Source of the DNA: DATJLY01 sp035604195
Lineage (GTDB): Bacteria > Pseudomonadota > Alphaproteobacteria > ATCC43930 > CGMCC-115725
Direction of reading: 5' to 3'
DNA: 64,000 nucleotides
Assembly: GCA_035604195.1 (NCBI GenBank)
Contig: DATNIY010000097.1
Coordinates: forward strand, 14,281-78,280
Positions 17,216-25,987 of this stretch are shown here, piece after piece; within the stretch, counting starts at the first letter, position 1; each line of letters starts with the position of its first letter. The position numbers and the translations under genes are program-made. The notes beneath the pieces were generated by a model. It searched no databases. It saw nothing but the letters and a program-made list of their open reading frames with translations, and had not been told where the DNA came from.

Positions 17216-19528
17216 ATGGCGACCAAGCTCGTCCGCAACCATTCGCATTGGGGCGCTTTTCTCGCCGAGGTTGAGGACGGGCGCATCATCGGCGTGCGGC
17301 CGTTCGAGCGCGATCCCGAGCCTTCGCCGCTCATCGAGGCGATTCCGGCGGCGGTGCATTCGCCGACCCGCATCGCTCGGCCCATGGTGCGCGAGGGCTG
17401 GCTCGCGCAAGGGCCGGGCGGCGGCGCGGGCCGCGGCCGCGAGAGCTTCGTGCCGGTGTCGTGGGAGAAGGCGCTCGACCTCGTCGCGGCCGAACTCGCG
17501 CGGATTAAGCGCACGCGCGGGGCGAGCGCGATCATGGGCGGCTCGCAGGGCTGGGGCTCGGCCGGCATCTTCCATGAAGCGCGCGGCCAGCTTCGCCGCT
17601 TTCTCGCCTCCTTCGGCGGCTTCGTCGATCAGACCTCGAACTACAGCTTCGGAACCGCGCTCACCTTCTTGCCGCATGTCCTCGGCAGCGCGCAGGCGGT
17701 GACGGGTCCGCTGACCTCGTGGTCGTCGATCGCGCGTCACGCGCGGCTCATGGTGCTGTTCGGCGGCGCCAACGCCAAGAATACCCAGGTCGCGAAAGGC
17801 GGCTGCGCCGCGCATTCGACCGGCGGTTGGATGCGCGAACTGGCCCGCGCCGATGTCGCGGTCGTCAACATCAGCCCGGTCCGCGCCGACGGACCCGAGG
17901 CGGCGGCGCCGGAATGGATTCCGATCCGTCCCAACACCGACACGGCGATGATCCTTGCGCTCGTCCACACGCTGATCGCCGAGTCTCTCGAAGACCGGGC
18001 GTTTCTCGCCAGCCATTGCGTCGGTTTCGATCGCGTGCGGCCTTATCTCATGGGCGAAAGCGACGGCCTGCCCAAGGATGCCGAATGGGCGGCGCGGATC
18101 ACCGGCGTCCCGGCGCGGACGATCCGCGCGCTCGCCCGGCGCATGGCGGCGATGCGCACCATGCTCACGGCGTCGTGGTCGATCCAGCGCGCCGATCACG
18201 GCGAGCAGCCTTATTGGGCGCTCGTCCTGCTCGCCGCGGCGCTCGGGCAGATCGGCCTGCCCGGCGGCGGGGTCGGCTTCGGCTACGGCTCCGCGGCCGG
18301 CATCGCCGATCCGCCGCTCGCCTTCGCGCTGCCGGCGATGGAAGGATTGCGCAATCCGCTCGGCCTCGCCATCCCGGCCGCGCGCATCGCCGATTGCCTG
18401 CTGCAGCCGGGCGGGAGCTACGACTTCAACGGCCAGAAGGGGATTTTCCCAGAGATCGGACTGGTCTATTGGGCGGGCGGCAATCCGTTCCATCATCATC
18501 AGGACATCAACCGGCTGCGCCGCGCCTGGCAGCTTCCGGAGACGATCATCGTGCACGATCCCTGGTGGACGGCGACGGCGCGCCACGCCGACATCGTGCT
18601 GCCGGCGACGACCTCGCTCGAGCGCAACGACATCGGCTGCGCCGCCCGCGACCGCTACGTCATCGCGATGCAGCAGGCGATCGCTCCGGTCGGGCAGGCG
18701 CGCAACGATTACGCCATCTTCAGCGATTTGGCGCAGCGTCTCGGCGGCGCCGAGGCCTATACCGAAGGCCGTGACGAAATGGCGTGGCTGCGCCACCTGT
18801 ATCAACGCTGCCGCGACGGCGCGCGCAGCAATGCAGCGCCGCCGCCGGATTTCGATGATTTCTGGCGGAATGGCTGGATGGAAGTTCCGCCGCGGAGCGA
18901 AGAGCACGTCCTCTTCGCCGATTTCCGCGCCGATCCCGCGAAGCACCGCCTGGGCACGCCGTCGGGGCGGATCGAGCTCTATTCCGAACGCATCGCCGGC
19001 TTCGGCTATGATGATTGTCCGCCGCATCCCACCTGGCTCGAGCCGGCGGAATGGCTCGGCGGCGAGGCGGCAGCGCACTTCCCGCTCCATCTCGTCTCGA
19101 GCCAGCCGCGCTTTCGCCTGCATAGCCAAATGGATTCTGGGCCGATCAGCGCCATCGGCAAGGTCGCCGGCCGCGAGGCCGTCGCGATCAATCCCGCCGA
19201 TGCGAGCCGACGCGGCATCGCCGACGGCGATGTCGTGCGCGTCTTCAACGCGCGCGGCGCCTGCCTCGCCGGCGCGGCGGTGACGGACGAAGTGCGGGAA
19301 GGCGTGGTCCGGCTGTCCTGTGGCGCGTGGTATGACCCGGCCGGACCCGGCGACGACCCGCTCTGCGTGCATGGCAATCCCAACGTGCTGACGCGCGACC
19401 ACGGCACCTCGCGGCTCGGCCAAGGGCCGAGCTCGGCCACGGCGCTGGTCGAGGTTGAGCGCTGGACCGGGGCGCCGCCCGAGGTGCGTGCCTTCGTCCC
19501 GCCGCCCATGGCCGAAGACGCGGCCTGA
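17216..19528 (+). CDS. Cytoplasmic molybdopterin oxidoreductase, BisC/TorA (DMSO reductase) type
   Basis: 770-aa molybdo-bis-MGD enzyme expected to reduce S- or N-oxides. It opens with the HSHWGAF segment typical of biotin sulfoxide reductase and lacks a Tat signal and an N-terminal FeS motif, so it should be cytosolic. GGSQGWGSAG corresponds to the SYGW segment of DMSO reductase with the active-site Tyr replaced by Gln (Q111). S144 in NYSFGT is the likely Mo ligand. MGD-binding parts include NPFHHHQD and the C-terminal molydop-binding domain with QPRFRLHSQMD and RLGQGPSS. AGGAGGGCGC precedes the ATG. A monocistronic setting suggests repair or assimilation rather than respiration (inference). 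Confidence 0.87.
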   Translation: MATKLVRNHSHWGAFLAEVEDGRIIGVRPFERDPEPSPLIEAIPAAVHSPTRIARPMVREGWLAQGPGGGAGRGRESFVPVSWEKALDLVAAELARIKRTRGASAIMGGSQGWGSAGIFHEARGQLRRFLASFGGFVDQTSNYSFGTALTFLPHVLGSAQAVTGPLTSWSSIARHARLMVLFGGANAKNTQVAKGGCAAHSTGGWMRELARADVAVVNISPVRADGPEAAAPEWIPIRPNTDTAMILALVHTLIAESLEDRAFLASHCVGFDRVRPYLMGESDGLPKDAEWAARITGVPARTIRALARRMAAMRTMLTASWSIQRADHGEQPYWALVLLAAALGQIGLPGGGVGFGYGSAAGIADPPLAFALPAMEGLRNPLGLAIPAARIADCLLQPGGSYDFNGQKGIFPEIGLVYWAGGNPFHHHQDINRLRRAWQLPETIIVHDPWWTATARHADIVLPATTSLERNDIGCAARDRYVIAMQQAIAPVGQARNDYAIFSDLAQRLGGAEAYTEGRDEMAWLRHLYQRCRDGARSNAAPPPDFDDFWRNGWMEVPPRSEEHVLFADFRADPAKHRLGTPSGRIELYSERIAGFGYDDCPPHPTWLEPAEWLGGEAAAHFPLHLVSSQPRFRLHSQMDSGPISAIGKVAGREAVAINPADASRRGIADGDVVRVFNARGACLAGAAVTDEVREGVVRLSCGAWYDPAGPGDDPLCVHGNPNVLTRDHGTSRLGQGPSSATALVEVERWTGAPPEVRAFVPPPMAEDAA

Positions 19529-19540
19529 GTTCAGCCGCGC

Positions 19541-20761
19541 CTACGGCGTGAGCGGGATGCCCGTCAGCTTGCTCACGGGGTCCCAATCTTTCTTCTGGGA
19601 ATCCCAGCGCACGACCAGGGCATCGCTGATGTCGAGACCGCGCTGCGGCACCGCCTCGAAATCATACATTCCGTCGATCCCGGCATAGCCTTTGAGATGA
19701 AGGAGGTAGTTGCGCAGCTCGGCCGCGCCGGCGCCGGGCGGGAGCTTGTTGAGCGCGGCCGCGATCAGCCGCTCGGGGTCCCAGCCGAGGTCGGCGCCGA
19801 TATCGGCGTGAATGCCGGCCTTTGCGATGAGCGCGAAGAACAGCTTCTGCTCGGCCGCGACGGCGGGCGGGAGGTCGATGTTCGCGGCTCCGGCCGCGGC
19901 CCAGGCCGAGACGCCGAAATAGAGCTGCTTCGGCAGGAACGCGGCGTACTGAATCATCTGGGAATAGGTCATGTTGCTGCCGGAGGCGGCCACCGGCAAA
20001 TCGAGCCCGGCTTGCACCAGGCCGCGAAAGACCGTGGCGCCGGCCGCGGCCGTAGCCCAGCTCACCACGACTTCCGCGTTGGCCGCCCTGATGCGCTCGA
20101 TCTGCGCGGCGACGCTGACATCCGTCGGATTGAAATGGCCGTTCTCCACCAGTTTCAAATCGCGGTTCTCCGGCGTCTGCAGCAGCCGTGTGATGCTGCG
20201 TTCGGCATCCTGTCCCGAGGCATCGGTCGTGGTGATGAGCGCGATCCGGCTCCATCCCTTGAAGCGGAAATAGCGCAGCAGCGCGCTTTGCTGGTCGTTC
20301 GAGGCGATCTGCGAGGTGAAGACATAGCCGCCCGGGGCGGGATGGATGCTCGGCGAAAAGCAGTATTGGACCGGGCCGTCGCGCATCAGCGGCGACATGG
20401 CGTTGCAGATCGCTGATATCGTCGAGCCGAAGACAATGGGTGGATGCGTCTGGATCACGTCGTTGGCGAGCTGAACCGCGATCTGGGGGGACGACTGGTC
20501 GTCGTGAAAGATAAAGCGCACGGGCTTGCCGTGGATGCCGCCCTGCTCGTTGATCGCGCGTTCGGTGACCTGGATGGTCTGCTGCTCCTCGGTGCCGAGA
20601 AAGGCGCCGCCGCCGGAGAGCGGGATGATGACATCGAGGTCGAATGTCTCCGCCGCAGCGGCGGGATGCAGCCCCATGCCTGCGGCGAGCGCCATGGCGA
20701 AGAGGGCAGGAACGAGACGCGGAAACGCCTTGCCGATGGCCGCCACGCGACGATTTGTCAT
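19541..20761 (-). CDS. Liv-type ABC substrate-binding protein, orphan
   Basis: 406-aa type I periplasmic binding protein. A long N-region with R and K residues and a hydrophobic stretch ending in HPAAAA before ETFDLDVIIPLSGGG indicate Sec export. IFHDDQSSPQ and the central RIALITTTDASG strand match Peripla_BP_6. The ATG at 20761 has GGGGGAGGG upstream; the frame is open further upstream but that extension encodes an SDR-like remnant instead. No permease or ATPase partners are present. It converges with the BisC-like gene 12 bases away. Confidence 0.87.
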   Translation of the reverse strand: MTNRRVAAIGKAFPRLVPALFAMALAAGMGLHPAAAAETFDLDVIIPLSGGGAFLGTEEQQTIQVTERAINEQGGIHGKPVRFIFHDDQSSPQIAVQLANDVIQTHPPIVFGSTISAICNAMSPLMRDGPVQYCFSPSIHPAPGGYVFTSQIASNDQQSALLRYFRFKGWSRIALITTTDASGQDAERSITRLLQTPENRDLKLVENGHFNPTDVSVAAQIERIRAANAEVVVSWATAAAGATVFRGLVQAGLDLPVAASGSNMTYSQMIQYAAFLPKQLYFGVSAWAAAGAANIDLPPAVAAEQKLFFALIAKAGIHADIGADLGWDPERLIAAALNKLPPGAGAAELRNYLLHLKGYAGIDGMYDFEAVPQRGLDISDALVVRWDSQKKDWDPVSKLTGIPLTP

Positions 20762-20785
20762 TTCGCCCTCCCCCGAGTTCTCTGT

Positions 20786-20851
20786 CTCTTTCGCGGCAAG
20801 CGCGTTGGCATAGGCCGCGCCGATCCCGCGCGCCGCGCCGGCGATGCTACA
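20786..20851 (-). pseudogene. Short-chain dehydrogenase N-terminal remnant
   Basis: In frame with, and directly upstream of, the binding-protein gene the sequence encodes SIAGAARGIGAAYANALA, which matches the first Rossmann segment of SDR enzymes (usually VTGAARGIGxAxA). No downstream SDR sequence follows: the binding protein starts within 30 bases. I read it as a truncated relic left by a deletion or insertion boundary. The match is short, so chance is possible. Confidence 0.35.
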
Positions 20852-20900
20852 GCCGCCGCTTGCAGGGGGCCAGATCGCCTTACCGCAGGGCCTCGACTTG

Positions 20901-20924
20901 AAATTAACCATAAAAATTAACCAT
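20901..20924. repeat. Direct repeat AAATTAACCAT x2, in an AT-rich spacer
   Basis: AAATTAACCAT occurs at 20901-20911 and 20914-20924 (13-base period), with a further AAATTAAC near 21018. They lie in the low-GC divergent spacer (20762-21050) between the binding-protein and propeller genes and could be regulator sites or UP elements. A TTGACA hexamer sits at 20978-20983 without a clear -10 partner. Confidence 0.45.
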
Positions 20925-21050
20925 GAAATCCGTCACCGGGCTTCACATCGTTTGGCAGCTGACAGCGCGCATCGCGCTTGACAATGCAAAAAGGCGACAC
21001 GCACTCTGGCATGACCGCAAATTAACGACAATCAAGGGAAGGAGGCTCCT

Positions 21051-22229
21051 ATGGTTAGGTTATTGGCGTGCGTCACGGCGTCGGCATTGGTGTTGCTGCT
21101 GGGTGCGCCCGGGACCGCCTCGGCCTGGCATCGTGGCCATGTCGAGATCTTCGCTGTCGTGCCGGACCTGCCCGGCAACGTTCCCGCCGGCATCGAAGGC
21201 TTGGCGGTCGGCCCGGACGGCACGGTCTACACCCCCTCTGCCGGTTTCAACAGCGAAGGTCCGGTTTCCGGCCCGCCCCATCTGTTTTCTTTCAAGCCGG
21301 ACGGCGAACTGCTCCACAATGTCGCTCTCGTCAGTCCGGGTACTACGACTTGTCCGAGTTCCGGAACCCAGCCCAGCCCGGCGCTTCTCGGGCTGGTGTA
21401 TCAGTCATCTTCGAAGACGCTGCTGATCGCCGACCTTTTCCAGGGAATCGTTTGGCAGGCGAGTCCGACGACCGGGCAAGCGTGCGTTTTCATGATTACC
21501 CCGTTTAAATCCGCCTCCGGTCTCAACGCGCTCACCTTCGACAAGAAGGGCAATGTCTACGTCTCGGACTCGTTCCAGGGCGTCATCTGGAAGACCGGTC
21601 CCACCGGCGGTACCCCGACGGTCTTCGTCGACTCCGACACGCTTTCGCCGGCGGCAGCGACCGGCGTGATCCTTGTTCCTCCGTTTGGCGCCAACGGCGT
21701 CGAGTTCAATAACGAGTACACCGAGATGTATGTGGCGAACACCGCCTATCACTCGATCGTCGAGGTGCCCGTGACGTTGAATACTGACGGGTCGGTTTCG
21801 GCCACTGGAACGGCCGCGGTCCTCACCACCGGCATCAATGCTCCCGACGGCATCGCGGTCGACAGCAAGGACAATCTCTGGGTCGACTCCAATCAAGGGG
21901 ACGAGATCATCGTCATCGATCCCACCGCGACCAATGCGCTGGGCGAACCGCAGGCAAAAGTCATCGCCAAGCGCGGCGACTTCCACGGCATTAGCGACGA
22001 CGGCACGATCCAGGGTCTGCTCTTTCCGGCAAGTCCGGCGTTCAGTCCCGACGGCAAATACATCTACACCTCGAACTTCGGGCTCTACCTGCCTTATGCC
22101 GGGGTGCCGGAGACGGCAGTCGATTCGCCTTGGACGCTCAAGGTCAAGCACTACACGATCGCCAAGATCCGCGCCGAGATACCGCCGCTCGGCGACAATG
22201 ACGACCACCACCACCACCACGAGCACTGA
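21051..22229 (+). CDS. Secreted NHL/SMP-30-like beta-propeller with His-rich tail
   Basis: 392-aa protein with a Sec signal peptide (ending GTASA before WHRGHVEIF) and repeated blade-like units: GLAVGPDGTVYTPS, LTFDKKGNVYVSD, GIAVDSKDNLWVDS and AFSPDGKYIYTSN. These are typical of six-bladed NHL/gluconolactonase-type propellers. The last twelve residues are acidic then His-rich (DNDDHHHHHEH), a plausible metal-binding tail. GGAAGGAGG precedes the ATG. Base composition is a little lower in GC than its neighbours. Its end faces the end of gspD, so it is a candidate cargo of that secretion system (inference). Enzymatic activity is unknown. Confidence 0.75.
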   Translation: MVRLLACVTASALVLLLGAPGTASAWHRGHVEIFAVVPDLPGNVPAGIEGLAVGPDGTVYTPSAGFNSEGPVSGPPHLFSFKPDGELLHNVALVSPGTTTCPSSGTQPSPALLGLVYQSSSKTLLIADLFQGIVWQASPTTGQACVFMITPFKSASGLNALTFDKKGNVYVSDSFQGVIWKTGPTGGTPTVFVDSDTLSPAAATGVILVPPFGANGVEFNNEYTEMYVANTAYHSIVEVPVTLNTDGSVSATGTAAVLTTGINAPDGIAVDSKDNLWVDSNQGDEIIVIDPTATNALGEPQAKVIAKRGDFHGISDDGTIQGLLFPASPAFSPDGKYIYTSNFGLYLPYAGVPETAVDSPWTLKVKHYTIAKIRAEIPPLGDNDDHHHHHEH

Positions 22230-22268
22230 GACACGGCGGCAAAGGTCTTAGGCAAGAATCGGCGGCGC

Positions 22269-22293
22269 GGGGCGGCTCTTCGAGGGCCGCTCC
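22269..22293. terminator. Hairpin between convergent propeller and gspD genes
   Basis: A ten-pair stem (two G-U wobbles) with a five-base TTCGA loop: arms start GGGGCGGCTC and GGGCCGCTCC. It lies 40 bases after the propeller stop and 36 bases from the gspD stop. No T-run follows on either strand, so it may be a weak bidirectional terminator. Confidence 0.45.
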
Positions 22294-22328
22294 GTGCCCG
22301 CGGTCATGGCGACGGCGCCGCCGCAGGC

Positions 22329-24677
22329 TCAGTGCTTATTGCTGTCCAAGGGTTTGACCGCGCGCATGCGGTCGCGCAGCTCATCGGTGATGGCGCGCGC
22401 GTCGGCGGAATTGCGGATAATCTTCGGCGCCAGCAGGATCAGGAGCTCGGTTCGGACGGCGGCATTCGAGTTGCCGCCGAACAGCATTCCGACGACGGGA
22501 ATGTCGGAGAGCAGCGGAATGCCGGTCCGGCCCTTGGTCAGGCTGTCCTGAATGAGCCCGCCGAGCGCGACGGTCTGGCCGTCCTGGACGACGACCGAGG
22601 TGACGATTTGGCGCTGCGAGATCGTCGGCGAACTGGTTTCCGAGGTCGTGGAGGTGGTCGCGGCGGTGACGTTGCTGACCTCCTGATCGATTTCGAGAGC
22701 GATGAGGCCGCTCTCGTTGACGCGCGGCGTGACCTGGAGCAGCACGCCCGTGTTCATGTAGCTCACGCTGTTGACGATCTCCGGGGTTGCGGTGACCGTG
22801 CTGGTCGCCTGCTGGGTGAGAATGGGAACCTGGTCGCCGACTTGCAGCGCGGCCGTCTGATGGTCGAGCACCAGGAGCTGCGGCGAGGAAACCACGTTGA
22901 CGTGGGTGACCGAGGAGAGAGCGCTCAGAATGGCACGCGCTCCCGCCGTCGATAGCACGTAGTTGAACCCGGGATAGACCGCCGCGATGTCGCCGACCGC
23001 GCCGATGCCGCCTGTCGGCGCGGGAGGCGTCGCGGCGGTGTTGAGCGAGAAATTGTTGGCGCCGTGCTGCAGGAAGAACTGGAGGCCGTAACTCAGATTG
23101 TCGTTGAGCGTGACCTCGGCCACGGTCGCCTCGATCATCACCTGTAAGGGCACGACGTCGAGCCGCTTGATGACGTCGAAGATCATCCGGTAGTCGCGCG
23201 GCCGCGCGTAGACGACGAGCGCGTTGTTCTTCTCGTCGGCGACGATGCGCACCGGCGGCAGCTCGAGATTGCCGGCGCCGGTGCCGCCGCCGATGCCGGA
23301 GGGCGCGAGCGCCTCTTGCGCCGTCTGGCCGCCCTGTCCGGCCTGCGCCGGCTGCGCCGCCGCGCCTTGGCCCGCCGGCGCGGCGCCGCCGGCCCCAATC
23401 GTGCCGATGCCCGTCGATGGCGTGCCGGCGGTGGGGGCGCCGATCGCGGACGACCCCGGGGTGGTGGTTCCTCCCGGACCCTGCGCTCCGCCGGCGCCCG
23501 GTGGCTGCAACAAGGCTGCGACACGCGATCCGGGGGCGGTCGTCGGCTGCACCGTGCTGACTTGACCCGAGGACAAGAGCTTGGTGAGCACCGCGGCGAG
23601 ATCGGCGGCCCGGCTGTTTTGCACGTGATACTCGAAGATGCGCGGCGTCATTTCGTCGGCGCCGAAATCGAAGCGGTCGATCCATGCCTTGGCCTGGCCG
23701 AGATAGCCGCGCTGCGGCGAGACCACCAGTATGGCGTTGAGCCGCTCGAGCGGCACGATGCGGACTACGCCCGCCAGCGGTCCGCTTGCCTGGCTGCCGA
23801 AGATTTGATTGAGGTCGCCGGCGACGTCCTTCGCCGTGCCGACTTGGAGCGGATAAAGACCGAAGGAAACGCCGCGCAGCCAGTCGACATCGAACTGGTC
23901 GACCAGGCTCGAGACGCCGTTGAGATCCGCCATCGGGCCGGAAACGATCAGCAGGTTGCGGGCGGCGTCGACCTGGACCGCGCTGCCGGGCGGCAGAAAG
24001 GGGTCGATGATGCCCTTGATCTCGCCCGCCGAAACATAGCTCAAGGGCAGGATGCGAATGCCGTACCCGGCCTTGAGCTGCGTCGCGGCTCCGAGGCCCC
24101 CCTTCGCCGCATCCGCGATCGGCAGCACGCGATAGACCCCGTTCGTCTCGACCAGGCCCAATCCATTGGCCTGCAAAATGCTTTCGAGCGCGGGCAAGAC
24201 CGCCGCGCGGGGCAGCGGTCCGCCGGTCTGAGCGGTGATCGTGCCTTGAATGCGCGAATCAATCGTGTAGCTCACATGCAGCTGATCGCCGAGAATCTCG
24301 CGCAGCACGTCGCGGACATCGGCGTTGATGAAATTGAAGGTGACCGCGCCCTCGGTGCCGGTCGAGACCTCGGCGGTGGGCCGCGGCGGCACCGCCTCAT
24401 TGAAGAAGATGCCGGTGCCCGGCAGGATCGTCGGCGGCAGGGGATGGCCAGCGACCAAAGTGTCGGGCTCGCCGATCAAGCGCGTCGGCGCCGCGGATAG
24501 CGGCGCGGGCGCGGCGGCAGCCGGTCGCGGCTGCTCGGGGGCGGTTGCCGGGGTGGTGCAGGAGGTTGCGATCAGCGCCAGGCCGAACACGGCGGCAATC
24601 CGCCGGAATGCGCGGATCCAATGTGCATTGCGATATTTCGAGGAGGCCGGGGAGGCAGGATGCGCGGAAAGTTTCAT
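22329..24677 (-). CDS. gspD: Type II secretion secretin GspD, lipoprotein form
   Basis: 782-aa outer-membrane secretin forming the T2SS exit channel. N0/N1-N3 domains span about residues 110-370 and 475-520 (FNFINADVRDVLREIL, NALVVYARPRDYRMI). The C-terminal secretin domain includes QVGDQVPI, VTPRVNESGLI, QDGQTVALGGLI and VPLLSDIPVVGMLFGG-like GIPLLSDIPVVG. An N-terminal lipobox ends at C40 (ALIATSC), so it may target itself to the outer membrane without a pilotin. A Gly/Ala/Pro/Gln-rich low-complexity insert lies around residues 380-470 between N-domains. Last gene of the leftward gsp operon, 140 bases after the gspC/N-like gene. Confidence 0.95.
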   Translation of the reverse strand: MKLSAHPASPASSKYRNAHWIRAFRRIAAVFGLALIATSCTTPATAPEQPRPAAAAPAPLSAAPTRLIGEPDTLVAGHPLPPTILPGTGIFFNEAVPPRPTAEVSTGTEGAVTFNFINADVRDVLREILGDQLHVSYTIDSRIQGTITAQTGGPLPRAAVLPALESILQANGLGLVETNGVYRVLPIADAAKGGLGAATQLKAGYGIRILPLSYVSAGEIKGIIDPFLPPGSAVQVDAARNLLIVSGPMADLNGVSSLVDQFDVDWLRGVSFGLYPLQVGTAKDVAGDLNQIFGSQASGPLAGVVRIVPLERLNAILVVSPQRGYLGQAKAWIDRFDFGADEMTPRIFEYHVQNSRAADLAAVLTKLLSSGQVSTVQPTTAPGSRVAALLQPPGAGGAQGPGGTTTPGSSAIGAPTAGTPSTGIGTIGAGGAAPAGQGAAAQPAQAGQGGQTAQEALAPSGIGGGTGAGNLELPPVRIVADEKNNALVVYARPRDYRMIFDVIKRLDVVPLQVMIEATVAEVTLNDNLSYGLQFFLQHGANNFSLNTAATPPAPTGGIGAVGDIAAVYPGFNYVLSTAGARAILSALSSVTHVNVVSSPQLLVLDHQTAALQVGDQVPILTQQATSTVTATPEIVNSVSYMNTGVLLQVTPRVNESGLIALEIDQEVSNVTAATTSTTSETSSPTISQRQIVTSVVVQDGQTVALGGLIQDSLTKGRTGIPLLSDIPVVGMLFGGNSNAAVRTELLILLAPKIIRNSADARAITDELRDRMRAVKPLDSNKH

Positions 24678-24792
24678 ACGCTGCGGCCTTCCCCCCTCGA
24701 CGCGGCCGCCCCAAAGGTACGCGCGTCGGTTTACAAATCAAAGTGCGAAATCGCGGACAAGCGGTACCGGGCGGCTCTGGCGCTGGCAACGC

Positions 24793-24812
24793 GGCGACGG
24801 CGGATCGTCGCC
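24793..24812 (-). terminator. Intra-operon hairpin between gspC/N-like and gspD
   Basis: A perfect seven-base stem, GGCGACG / CGTCGCC, with a six-base loop, begins seven bases after the stop of the upstream gene on the coding strand. No T-run follows. It could attenuate readthrough into gspD or stabilise the upstream mRNA end. Confidence 0.3.
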
Positions 24813-24818
24813 AAATGC

Positions 24819-25424
24819 CTATTCCCGCCTTATCCCCGGCAAGGCGCCGGCTTGCGGATTGGGCGTCGGGCCGCGCACGGGCGGGCGTAGCGGGCTAAAG
24901 GCGGCGGCCGGCGGCTGCAGCGCCTGCGGCCGTGGCGGAACCTGGCGCGGCCCGGGCTTTTCCGCGGCCTTCACCTCGATTTCATTGTCGCCCTGGGCGA
25001 GAACGATCCGGTTGTCTTCGATCGATTTCACCGTCCAGCCGTCGAGGTTCTGGCCCTCGCTCACGCGGTCGATTTGCGGTGGAACGCCATGCGCCACCAG
25101 GGCATGGCGGTCCGCCGCCGAAATGATGATCCCGACCAGGGTGAAGGCGGTCGGGCGGTCGCTCGCCGGAACTCCGGCAGCGGGTCGCCGCGACGACGAG
25201 AACAGCGGGCGGGAGACCACTTCGGCATAGGTGTTGAGCGGCGCCATGGAGAAGGTCGGATCTTGCGGGCGGCTGCGCACGGCCGCCTGGCGCGCTTCGG
25301 GCGCGGCAGGCGGCTCCATGGGTTGCTGCGCCTCGACATAGATCACCCAGCCAAGCCCGCCGCACAACAGAAAGAACAGCAACGCGGCGGCGTGCCCGCG
25401 GCCCCTCGGTCGCGCTTGCGTCAC
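24819..25424 (-). CDS. GspC/GspN-like inner-membrane T2SS protein
   Basis: 201-aa bitopic protein: a short cytoplasmic N-terminus, one transmembrane helix (HAAALLFFLLCGGLGWVIYV), then a periplasmic homology-region-like domain (YAEVVSRPLFSSSRRP ... FTLVGIIISAADRHALV ... VSEGQNLDGWTVKSI) and a Pro-rich tail. This layout is that of GspC, or the similar GspN of reduced systems, which links the platform to the GspD N0 domain. There is no PDZ domain, so it is short for classical GspC. GTG start in a GTGA overlap with gspM. Confidence 0.75.
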   Translation of the reverse strand: MTQARPRGRGHAAALLFFLLCGGLGWVIYVEAQQPMEPPAAPEARQAAVRSRPQDPTFSMAPLNTYAEVVSRPLFSSSRRPAAGVPASDRPTAFTLVGIIISAADRHALVAHGVPPQIDRVSEGQNLDGWTVKSIEDNRIVLAQGDNEIEVKAAEKPGPRQVPPRPQALQPPAAAFSPLRPPVRGPTPNPQAGALPGIRRE

Positions 25425-25987
25425 GATGCGCTCCGCATATAGCCGTAGAGGTCGAAGCGCACTTCGAGGCCGGAATCGACGCCGCCTACCCGCGATGGAC
25501 GCGGCCGAATCTCGATGTTGTCGAGGACGAGCAGGGGCGACGCGGATTCGAGCTGATAGAAGACGCGCTGCAGGCTGGCGATGTCGGTCTGGATCTGACA
25601 GCGGATGGAAATGCGCCGAACCTTGCCTTCGTCCCGCGCCGGTAGAATTTGGGTGCTGCGCAGCTCGCCGCGCGCGGATTCCACGATGGTCTTCAGCCGA
25701 TCCTGAAGCTCGGCAGCGGCCAGCGGCTCATTGGTGCCGCGCAGGAAGCCGACCGTCGAATTCTGCCGCTCCTTGAGCTGCGCCAGCTCGGCCTTGAGCT
25801 CGGCCGGGTTTCGCCCGACCGCTTCCGCATGCGCAATTGCCGTCCGCATCTGCTCTGCCGAGGCGCGGGCTGTGCCATAGGTTTCGAGCAAGGGCTGAAC
25901 GATGCCGGTGAACGCCAGCAGCACCAGCGCCGCCAGGATCGCGAGCGCCAAGCCGCGGCTGACCACGGGCGACAGCGCGGGGCTCAC
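25421..25987 (-). CDS. gspM: T2SS assembly-platform protein GspM
   Basis: 188-aa bitopic protein with an N-terminal membrane helix (LALAILAALVLLAFTGIV), a coiled-coil stretch (AELKAELAQLKERQN) and a ferredoxin-like periplasmic domain (T2SSM_b pattern, VFYQLESASPLLVLDNIEIRP). It partners GspL in the inner-membrane platform. I take the GTG that overlaps the gspL stop as GTGA; longer upstream reading is antisense-like filler. Its own end overlaps the next start by four bases. Confidence 0.85.
   Translation of the reverse strand: MSPALSPVVSRGLALAILAALVLLAFTGIVQPLLETYGTARASAEQMRTAIAHAEAVGRNPAELKAELAQLKERQNSTVGFLRGTNEPLAAAELQDRLKTIVESARGELRSTQILPARDEGKVRRISIRCQIQTDIASLQRVFYQLESASPLLVLDNIEIRPRPSRVGGVDSGLEVRFDLYGYMRSAS

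Noticed and set aside
17183..19423. 746-codon open frame antisense to the BisC-like gene
   Set aside because: No recognisable domain and fully covered by a well-supported gene.
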